From assembly GCA_012727715.1 (NCBI GenBank), contig JAAYGN010000046.1, positions 1 to 35,504 on the forward strand: a stretch of DNA of 35,504 bases. The letters are read 5' to 3'. Below the pieces are notes generated by a model. That model ran no database searches and was not told where the DNA came from. It saw only the letters and a list, made by a program, of their open reading frames with translations. Positions 28,348-35,504 of the stretch are shown here, in pieces; position 1 is the stretch's first letter, and every line of letters starts with the position of its first letter. The position numbers and the translations under genes are program-made. The stretch is from Desulfovibrionales bacterium (lineage in GTDB: Bacteria > Desulfobacterota > Desulfovibrionia > Desulfovibrionales > Desulfomicrobiaceae).

Positions 28348-28629
28348 TCAAGAACGTTCGGTTACTTCGACCAAATGATAGCCAAACTGGGTCTTGACCG
28401 GGCCATGGACCACACCCACAGCCTCATTAAAACAGACCTGATCAAATTCGGGAACCATTTGCCCAGGAAGAAAAAAACCCAGATCTCCGCCATTTTTTCC
28501 TGAAGGGCATTGTGAATATTCGCGAGCCAGATCGGCAAAATCCTCACCGTCATTAACAATTTTATCTTTCAATGATTGGCAGACTTCTTCAGTTGCCACC
28601 AAAATGTGTCGCGCACGTGCTTTGGCCAT
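28348..28629 (-). CDS. Single-domain parvulin peptidyl-prolyl isomerase
   Basis: 93 aa: ARHILVATEEVCQSLKDKI...FADLAREYSQCPSGKNGGDLGFFLPGQMVPEFDQVCF...VHGPVKTQFGYHLVEVTER. Confidence 0.93.
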   Translation of the reverse strand: MAKARARHILVATEEVCQSLKDKIVNDGEDFADLAREYSQCPSGKNGGDLGFFLPGQMVPEFDQVCFNEAVGVVHGPVKTQFGYHLVEVTERS

Positions 28630-28790
28630 GGAATTCTCCTTGTTTATTTTTGTGGCCTCCTACCTGGATGCGTACTTCTTGGCAAGTTCAGGAATACCTC
28701 CAGCAGTATACCCAATATGGCCGGGGTTTACGAAACAGGATGAAATCCTTATGCAAGCTTCTATTATTATCAAGGTGAGTTACGTATATC

Positions 28791-30482
28791 ATGCATACCC
28801 CAACACTTGTCATCGGCATTGACACTGGTGGCACCTACACTGATGCAGTCCTTGTCAACCTCAAGACCAAGGATGTGCTGGCCTGGGCCAAGGAACCAAC
28901 CACAACCCACAACCCAGCCCTGGCCATTAAAAAAACTTTGGCCGCTATCCTGGATAAATCCCATATTAACCCAGGTAGTATTGATCTCGTCATTGTCTCC
29001 ACTACCCTGGCTACCAACGCCCTGGTGGAAAATCAGGGCGCAGAAGTAGGACTTTTGGTCATTGGCCATGACCAGCGTCTGGATGTGCCTGTTACAGATT
29101 TTCGCTATATTCCCGGTGGACACAAAGCCAGGCGCATTGAATCTGAACCTTTGGGTATGGACTATTTGGTGCAAGCCATCAGGGCCATGCAAGATCATGT
29201 CGATACGTATGCCATTTGTGCCATGCTCGCCTTTGATGATCCCAGCCATGAGTTGGTGGCTGCCAAAGCCATAGAACTCCTGGACCCCAAACCTGTATTT
29301 TCATCCCATCAGGCCAGTACCAGACCCGGTTTTCGTGAACGGGCCACCACGGCGGTACTCAATGCCCGGCTGTTACCAGTCATGCAAAATTTTTTAACAA
29401 GCATCAGCCAGACCATGATGGAGCTCGGTCTAAGCTGCCCTGTGGGCATTGCTCGAGGTGATTGCAGGGTCATGAGTTTAGATCAGGCTGTGCGTAATTC
29501 ATCTTCCACTGTGGCCAGTGGTCCAGCAGCCACTGCTGTTTTTGGCGCTTCCATTGCGCAAGGACAAACAACTGTTGTTGTGGATGTAGGGGGCACCACC
29601 TCGGACATCACCTTAATTTGTGATGGTCAGCCTGTCATTCGTGAGGATGGCATGGTTGTGGGCTCCTGGTCCACTCATGTGCGCGCTGTGGAAATGCGTA
29701 CTGTGGGCCTTGGAGGAGATAGCCTGATCTCTGTTGAGCATGGTAATTTGAGCATTGGCCCAGCTCGAGTTCTGCCCATGAGCCAGGTCCACGCCCAAGT
29801 CGTAAAGAATGATGATCTGCAAACCTTGGCCAATCCTGTGCTCTGGCTTGGTCCAGGCCTTGACTCCCAATGTCTTGCTCTTGCTCCAGGCCAAGATCCA
29901 GGTACAGATCCTCTACTACTGCAACTGGCCAAGGACGGGCCAAGTACACCCCAAGCGCTACGCCTTACACTGGGTGTGGCTGAGTCCACCTTGAACAAGT
30001 CCATTGCCCGTTTGCAAGGAGCACATAAAATTATCACCTGTGGCTTTACCCCTACAGATGCCCTGCATGTGCTGGGCAAATTGACATTGGGAGACGTACA
30101 GCTGGCTCACAAAAGCGCACTCATTTTGGGCCAGCTTCTGGGTCTTGAAGCTGTAGATTTCTGCCAGCAGATTTTGCTTCAGGCCCAGGATATTCTGGCC
30201 ATGACCCTACTCACTGCCCTGGGTGATCAAGAACTGGGTCCAGTCCTGACCAGGGCCTTACAACAAAAAAAATGGACCTCTTTGCTGGACATCACGATTC
30301 GCCTCAAGCCCCAAATCATCGGTATTGGTGCCGCAGCTCCCTATCTTCTGCCTGATGTGGCTGATAAATTGGGCACCAAAGTACTCTTTCCCGAGTATTA
30401 TCAAGTGGGCAATGCCTTGGGTGCGGCGTACATGGATATTAAAATGATTAACCATAACCAGGACAACCATCATGCACTTTAA
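28791..30482 (+). CDS. Hydantoinase/oxoprolinase family protein
   Basis: VIGIDTGGTYTDAVLVNLKTKDVLAWAKEPTT; VVVDVGGTTSDITLICDGQPV; ASGPAATAVFGAS. Confidence 0.9.
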   Translation: MHTPTLVIGIDTGGTYTDAVLVNLKTKDVLAWAKEPTTTHNPALAIKKTLAAILDKSHINPGSIDLVIVSTTLATNALVENQGAEVGLLVIGHDQRLDVPVTDFRYIPGGHKARRIESEPLGMDYLVQAIRAMQDHVDTYAICAMLAFDDPSHELVAAKAIELLDPKPVFSSHQASTRPGFRERATTAVLNARLLPVMQNFLTSISQTMMELGLSCPVGIARGDCRVMSLDQAVRNSSSTVASGPAATAVFGASIAQGQTTVVVDVGGTTSDITLICDGQPVIREDGMVVGSWSTHVRAVEMRTVGLGGDSLISVEHGNLSIGPARVLPMSQVHAQVVKNDDLQTLANPVLWLGPGLDSQCLALAPGQDPGTDPLLLQLAKDGPSTPQALRLTLGVAESTLNKSIARLQGAHKIITCGFTPTDALHVLGKLTLGDVQLAHKSALILGQLLGLEAVDFCQQILLQAQDILAMTLLTALGDQELGPVLTRALQQKKWTSLLDITIRLKPQIIGIGAAAPYLLPDVADKLGTKVLFPEYYQVGNALGAAYMDIKMINHNQDNHHAL

Positions 30483-30804
30483 GGAACAAAGTTTTGCAGC
30501 AGCCATGGAAGTATGCAGTGAAAATGAACAAGCCCAAGTAGTCCATGCCTGGATTCCGGGTGGGCCGGGCTTTGTGCTCCATGCCTGGGCTGAAATTGAA
30601 GATGCTGTCTATGATTTGACCCACAGCAGGCATCCCGAACGACGCGAGGAGTATTACGCCCGCATGAATGTCAGTGAAAAACTCCTACGCCGCTATGGTC
30701 GGGTCGAATATTTTAGCCTCATGGCAGAAACTGGCAGCATGGGCCCCTTTGACCTGGACTTTTTCTTTGCCCATCAAGTGTCCATGCTCCCAAAAAAAGA
30801 GTAG
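30472..30804 (+). CDS. Small conserved-looking hypothetical protein
   Basis: 110 aa, 11-bp overlap with the hydantoinase-like gene; contains VLHAWAEIEDAVYDLT. Confidence 0.7.
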   Translation: MHFKEQSFAAAMEVCSENEQAQVVHAWIPGGPGFVLHAWAEIEDAVYDLTHSRHPERREEYYARMNVSEKLLRRYGRVEYFSLMAETGSMGPFDLDFFFAHQVSMLPKKE

Positions 30805-30917
30805 TCTTGGCTTTGAATTTTACCTTATCTTCAGGCTAGGTTATGGACTCCCTTTAACAAAAAGATAATATATGCGCTTATTCCTTAACTTAAAAATAAA
30901 TTTTCTCTGGAGGGTAT

Positions 30918-32003
30918 ATGGCTGGTTTTGAAGGAACTCAATGGGCTGAATTTCAAGGCCGTTACATGCTTAAAGGATGCTGTTTTGATCTGGTACCCAT
31001 GGCCGACAAGGTTCCAGCAGTATCCAGGTCCATTCACTACGGTCTTTGTTTGGCTTTTGAGGGTATTCGCTATTTTGTCAGCCCTGACCAAGATGGTGCT
31101 TTGCACGTTCGTTTTTTAAATCTTGAAAAAAACTTGCAGCGCTTTCGCCGGGCCATTTCCTTTAATCTGTCCTCGACCCAACAACTTCTGGTACCCACCG
31201 CTCAGGATCTGGAGGCTCTTTTTCTGGAATATCTTCGAGCTCCGGAAATGAGGGACTTTATCCAGGGTATGGCTGATAACCAGGGCCAGGGCTATTTGCG
31301 TCCCTTTACTGTGGATGAAGCACGTTCCATTGGAGTCACCTTTCCTGACAGCCCATCCATTCGCCTGGTAACCTGTACGTATGAGTCTTATATGGGCGAG
31401 CCCTTTAGTGGAGTGGTAGTGCCTCATTTGGTGCGGGCTATTAGTGCCAATGGTACTGGCTGCCTAAAACTTGGGGTCAATTATCTTTTGAGTGTCAAAG
31501 CCATGGATGAAGCCCAAAGTATTGAACCTGAAGCCAGTTCCGCTCTTTTTCTGGATGATCGTTTGGACCTGCCCTTGTGGGATCGGAAAATTACCGAATG
31601 GGATTCATCCTGCTGTCTGGTAGCCCTGACCAATGGCACAGTCATCAAAATTCCCGATGGCCCCCTTATTCTGCCTTCCGTAACCGTCCAGGGCTTGTGT
31701 GCTCTTTTACAAGATCAGGGAGTACGCGTGGAAGAACGCGATCTTTCTTACGGTGAATTTCGGGCCAAAGCTGAAGCCAGTAAGATTGCAGCTGTCTGTT
31801 CTGTGGGCACAGCCGGCATCCTCAATAGAGCCCAGCGTGTGGTTATGGTTGATGAAAACAATGCTCCTTGTGGAGAATTTCGGGCCCAGACAGACCATGA
31901 AATGTACAAAGTCTTGGGTGACATAAGGAGTAGATATTGGGAAATTTACCAGACCAAAATACCGGTTCCCACAGGACAAAAACTTAGCGTGTACGCACTT
32001 TAA
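30918..32003 (+). CDS. Class IV (branched-chain-type) PLP aminotransferase
   Basis: IHYGLCLAFEGIRYF; GTGCLKLGVNYLLSVKAMDEA (PLP Lys region); ITEWDSSCCLVAL (Glu); LPSVTVQGLCALLQDQGVRVEERDLSYGEF. Confidence 0.8.
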   Translation: MAGFEGTQWAEFQGRYMLKGCCFDLVPMADKVPAVSRSIHYGLCLAFEGIRYFVSPDQDGALHVRFLNLEKNLQRFRRAISFNLSSTQQLLVPTAQDLEALFLEYLRAPEMRDFIQGMADNQGQGYLRPFTVDEARSIGVTFPDSPSIRLVTCTYESYMGEPFSGVVVPHLVRAISANGTGCLKLGVNYLLSVKAMDEAQSIEPEASSALFLDDRLDLPLWDRKITEWDSSCCLVALTNGTVIKIPDGPLILPSVTVQGLCALLQDQGVRVEERDLSYGEFRAKAEASKIAAVCSVGTAGILNRAQRVVMVDENNAPCGEFRAQTDHEMYKVLGDIRSRYWEIYQTKIPVPTGQKLSVYAL

Positions 32004-32066
32004 AATGCCTTGAGCCATTATTATTGACAGGATTTTCAAGAGACCCTATCAGGCATTCCACCTTAT

Positions 32067-32142
<76 letters not shown>

Positions 32143-32149
32143 CGAAAGT

Positions 32150-32183
32150 AAATAACCGCTTGAAATAGAGCGGTTATTTTATT
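32150..32183 (+). terminator. Intrinsic terminator after tRNA-Ala
   Basis: AAATAACCGCT-tgaaatag-AGCGGTTATTT followed by a T-rich tract. Confidence 0.75.
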
Positions 32184-32403
32184 GTATGCCACCTATTCAG
32201 CTTCAGCAAGACACCTGTCTTGATGTTTGCGCAACTATATTCCTAGATGACTTGGCCTAAAATACTTTGGGAATCACGTTTGCTGGCTATTGAACCCGGC
32301 AGGCTGTGCCTTGTGGAAAGTCAAATCATCTTTATTGACCAAAATCAGCTCAAAAAACTTGACGATAAACATATCTGGCAATAGCAAAGACATTCTGCTT
32401 TAC

Positions 32404-32480
32404 GCGCCAGTAGCTCAGGTGGATAGAGCAATTGCCTTCTAAGCAATCGGTCGGGTGTTCGAATCATCCCTGGCGCGCCA
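32404..32480 (+). tRNA. tRNA-Arg (anticodon TCT)
   Basis: 77-nt cloverleaf: acceptor GCGCCAG/CTGGCGC, anticodon stem-loop ATTGC-CTTCTAA-GCAAT, encoded CCA. Confidence 0.97.
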
Positions 32481-32486
32481 GTATTT

Positions 32487-32509
32487 AAGCCCTGTACAGG
32501 GCTTTTTTT
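32487..32509 (+). terminator. Intrinsic terminator after tRNA-Arg
   Basis: AAGCCCTGTACAGGGCTTTTTTT. Confidence 0.85.
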
Positions 32510-32554
32510 CTGCCCAATTTTCATGGATGGCCTGATCCAGACACGCAGCTTTTT

Positions 32555-33355
32555 TTAAGCACGCTCCAAAATACATACTTTTTTATTCATTGGATCCAAA
32601 ACCTCATCCAAAACTGCATCCACATGGGCACGTTGTTGCTGAAAAATATCAGCACAGCAGGCTTCTATGGCAGCTCTAGCCTTCGAATCTATCGGTAAAT
32701 CAGGCAAGTTGGGCAAGTCATAGCTATCAAAATCCAAAGGGGTGAAAGCCAGATCCTGATCCAGGGACCAGGTTTGCTCTCCTCCGCCAGTTATAGATTC
32801 TTTTTGAACCAAAGCCGGGTCCATGCGCTTGGCAAAGGATAACGATTCTGAAGGACGATTGGCTTCATTGAGTTTTAAAATTCGCGCATTAAGCTCAGCA
32901 CATTGCTTACGCACCTGACCATAGTACACTGTAACCAATGTTCGTCCAGGGTGCATGGGGTCGGTATAGGGCTCGCCATGGGCATATTTTTCAATAAGAC
33001 GGGCCAAAGTCTGATATACTTCCCACACTGCCTTACAAAAAAGCCCCTTGCGCGTAAAACTTCGTGGGCGGCGAAACTGGAGGCGACAAGTTGACTCCTG
33101 ATATACACTTTCATGGGAGAACTCTATGCCCACCATGCGAAAAAACTGGCGACTATTTTCTTCCGAGCCCAGTAAGCAATTTATCCCAGCTATCCAGGAT
33201 TGAATTTCTCGGGCCTGGCTGTGTAGCATTGCCACTCGGGACTCAAATACAGTGATTTCATTTTCCAAAGCCTTGCGTGCTCCAAAAAATGTTTCTGCTG
33301 CCTCACGCAACCCTTCTTCCACCAGGGCATCGCCCCATTGATCCATGAGTCCCAT
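32555..33355 (-). CDS. Hypothetical protein, probably helical/coiled-coil
   Basis: 266-aa ORF, no recognised family; extended helical-looking sequence. Confidence 0.75.
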   Translation of the reverse strand: MGLMDQWGDALVEEGLREAAETFFGARKALENEITVFESRVAMLHSQAREIQSWIAGINCLLGSEENSRQFFRMVGIEFSHESVYQESTCRLQFRRPRSFTRKGLFCKAVWEVYQTLARLIEKYAHGEPYTDPMHPGRTLVTVYYGQVRKQCAELNARILKLNEANRPSESLSFAKRMDPALVQKESITGGGEQTWSLDQDLAFTPLDFDSYDLPNLPDLPIDSKARAAIEACCADIFQQQRAHVDAVLDEVLDPMNKKVCILERA

Positions 33356-33489
33356 ATTCCCTCCAGATTGCAGTTACGGCTTAAACACTACCTTTCCCCC
33401 CTGCACCTGACAAGCACACTCTATCTGTCATTGACAGGTGAAAAAGGGAGGGATAGTACTTTGTGAAATATTTTACAGGAGGTTTCGCC

Positions 33490-34161
33490 TTGAATATTCT
33501 CATTTTTGGACCCAATGGTAGTGGTAAAGGAACCCAGGGCTCTTTGGCCAAACAAAAATACAATCTGGATCATATTGAATCTGGTGCAATTTTTCGCAAA
33601 CATATTGGCGGTGGTACAGAACTGGGCAAAAAAGCCAAGGAATACATTGATCGCGGTGAGCTCGTCCCTGATGATATCACCATTCCCATGGTTCTTGATG
33701 TGCTCAAGAATGCCAGTGCCAATGGTTGGCTGCTGGATGGTTTTCCCCGTTCCATTGTTCAGGCTCAAAAATTGTGGGAAGCCCTCAAGGCTGACGGTGT
33801 AAAGCTCAATTATGTTATTGAAATTCTTCTGCCCCGTGAAGTAGCCAAAAATCGCATCATGGGCCGCCGTTTATGCAAAAACGACAACAACCATCCCAAT
33901 AATATCTTTATTGATGCCATCAAGCCCAATGGTGACAAATGCCGCGTTTGTGGCGGCGAACTGTCCTCCCGTGCTGATGACCAGGATGAGGACGCCATCG
34001 ATAAGCGCCACAACATCTACTACGATGCAAATACTGGCACCTTGGCCGCTTCCTACTACTACAAGAACCTGGCCAAAGAAGCTGGCTTCAAATACATTGA
34101 GCTGGATGGCGAAGGATCCATTGAGGATATCCGTGCCACACTCATGGCTCAATTAGACTAA
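33490..34161 (+). CDS. adk: Adenylate kinase with metal-binding LID
   Basis: P-loop NILIFGPNGSGKGTQG; LDGFPRSIVQAQ; LID C-X5-H-X15-C-X2-C. TTG start at 33490 preceded by AGGAGG and a 6-nt spacer. Confidence 0.93.
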   Translation: MNILIFGPNGSGKGTQGSLAKQKYNLDHIESGAIFRKHIGGGTELGKKAKEYIDRGELVPDDITIPMVLDVLKNASANGWLLDGFPRSIVQAQKLWEALKADGVKLNYVIEILLPREVAKNRIMGRRLCKNDNNHPNNIFIDAIKPNGDKCRVCGGELSSRADDQDEDAIDKRHNIYYDANTGTLAASYYYKNLAKEAGFKYIELDGEGSIEDIRATLMAQLD

Positions 34162-34182
34162 CTACCCTTTATCTAAACATAA

Positions 34183-34205
34183 GGCGGGGACGACCCGCCT
34201 TTTTT
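34183..34205 (+). terminator. Intrinsic terminator after adk
   Basis: GGCGGG-GACGA-CCCGCC-TTTTTT. Confidence 0.9.
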
Positions 34206-34212
34206 ATGTACC

Positions 34213-35073
34213 ATGACTTTGCACATCGGCAAAATCGACTATCTGAATATCTGGCATGTTTTTGAGCTCTTGGCCCAAACCTGCCCCCACGGACCGGACT
34301 TTCACTATGTCCCAGGTCATCCAGGTGAGTTAAACCAAGCTCTGGCTACAGGTGATTTGCATCTTTCTCCATCATCATCCTTTGAATACCTGCTTAGGGC
34401 TGAATCCTATACCCTCTTGCCCAATGCGTCCATTAGTGCTCAAAAGGAGGTGCAAAGTGTACTTTTTCTCTCCCCGGTGCCTGTGGAGCAACTGCCGCTC
34501 TGGTTAGTACAAAATCCTGGGCCAGTGTGCCTGACCAATGCCTCAGCCACTTCCACTGCGCTTCTTAAGGTGCTGTGGAGCCAAAAATGGAATCTTGCTC
34601 AACCTCAATGGCAGGATGTTCATCCTGGCCAAGGCTTGAGTACTGGTCGTCCCTTTCTGGAAATTGGCAATTTGGCCTTGCAGCATTTTATTGAGCGTCC
34701 ACCAGGATATTATATCTATGACTTGGCTACAGAATGGAATATGTGGACAGGTCTTCCCTTTGTCTTTGCAGTGTGGATTGTCCGCCGTAACTTGAATCTC
34801 GAACAAAGCAGGTTGGTAGCCCGGCTAGCCCGAGAAATACATACAATTATCTTGCAACTTGATCGTCATTTTACCCACCTCTCCACCTTATCCAGCCGCC
34901 CTCCCTGGCTTCAGGCACAGGACCTGATCCGCTATTGGCAAGCCATGAGCTACGGTCTTGGCCCAAAAGAACAGGCCGGCCTGACTCTTTTTGGAGAACG
35001 CTGCACCCAGGAAGGACTCTTGCCTGGAATGCCTGGACTGATTTGGTTTTCAGAAGAGAAGTATCCCCTTTGA
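34213..35073 (+). CDS. mqnA: Menaquinone biosynthesis protein MqnA (chorismate dehydratase)
   Basis: HIGKIDYLNIWHVFELL; GDLHLSPSSSFEYLLRAESYTLLPNASISAQKEVQSVLFLS; YDLATEWNMWTGLPFVFAVWIVRR. Confidence 0.9.
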   Translation: MTLHIGKIDYLNIWHVFELLAQTCPHGPDFHYVPGHPGELNQALATGDLHLSPSSSFEYLLRAESYTLLPNASISAQKEVQSVLFLSPVPVEQLPLWLVQNPGPVCLTNASATSTALLKVLWSQKWNLAQPQWQDVHPGQGLSTGRPFLEIGNLALQHFIERPPGYYIYDLATEWNMWTGLPFVFAVWIVRRNLNLEQSRLVARLAREIHTIILQLDRHFTHLSTLSSRPPWLQAQDLIRYWQAMSYGLGPKEQAGLTLFGERCTQEGLLPGMPGLIWFSEEKYPL

Positions 35074-35154
35074 ACTACGAGTGCCCTGAGTCATAATTGG
35101 CTGGATAGATACTGATTTTACACTCCCTCACATCATCACTTATGGACGAACAAA

Positions 35155-35504
35155 ATGAAAAGGATCCTCACAGCACTTCTCGTATGTTTACTGGCAAGTA
35201 CAGCCAATGCCACCAGGCAACTTCCGGAAGTGCTGGTGTACAACAACACAACCTACGATATGTACACCGCCCCACTGGAAGCACTTTTTTCAGCAGAAAA
35301 AACCAAAACTTTTATACCACGACCATTCTCAACAGCCTGTGTTCGCGGCTATGTTGGGTCATGGAAGATCGAAAATCATTGGCTGCTCCTTGTTGCCCTG
35401 TACGACGGCACTCCGCATCAAAAGGCCATTGCACTGACCAAAGTTGCCCCAGAGTGGGTCACGCCTGTGAAAGCAGATTGGTTTTCCGGTACTCTGCGCA
35501 TCGG
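35155..35504 (+). CDS. Putative exported hypothetical protein (3' end truncated by window)
   Basis: Absent from the ORF track because it runs off the edge. ATG 35155 gives MKRILTALLVCLLASTANATRQLPEVLVYNNTTYDMYTAPLEALFSAEKTKTFIPRPFSTACVRGYVGSWKIENHWLLLVALYDGTP..., a signal peptide followed by an open frame to the end. Confidence 0.7.
   Translation, partial: MKRILTALLVCLLASTANATRQLPEVLVYNNTTYDMYTAPLEALFSAEKTKTFIPRPFSTACVRGYVGSWKIENHWLLLVALYDGTPHQKAIALTKVAPEWVTPVKADWFSGTLRI

Noticed and set aside
29635-30079. Minus-strand ORFs inside the hydantoinase-like gene
   Set aside because: Shadow ORFs opposite a well-supported coding region.
32247-32426. 59-codon plus-strand ORF between the two tRNAs
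   Set aside because: Extends into the tRNA-Arg gene before stopping; no RBS or family-like sequence, probably chance.

Overview
This 35.5 kb window looks like an ordinary chromosomal segment of a sulfate-reducer-like bacterium. A Desulfovibrionales-type origin is inferred from the flxABCD-hdrABC operon, a Cys-X5-His-X15-Cys-X2-Cys adenylate kinase and MqnA. Coding density is high. I see no CRISPR array, transposase, prophage or clear genomic island.

Main blocks in order: gatB (3'-truncated by the window edge)/DUF4254/mltA/DUF89-like (-); cbiX plus a 53-aa His-rich protein (-); an intergenic structured-RNA candidate with a sigma54-type promoter and a strong terminator; a histidine kinase and REC-DUF3369-HD-GYP pair (+); a glycosyltransferase cluster; a ferritin-like gene and the hdrCBA-flxDCBA electron-bifurcation operon (-); a D-Ala-D-Ala carboxypeptidase (-); mgtE (+); nadK, der, mtnA and a mini-parvulin (-); a hydantoinase-like gene, a small protein and a class IV aminotransferase (+); tRNA-Ala(CGC) and tRNA-Arg(TCT); a coiled-coil-like hypothetical (-); adk, mqnA and a truncated exported protein (+).

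The strongest undescribed candidate is the ~190-nt non-coding RNA at about 5969-6160. Secondary points of interest are the His-rich/CbiX pair with a terminator between them, a divergent DUF89-like protein with an altered metal-site motif, and two glycosyltransferase genes whose start codons share a CATG.
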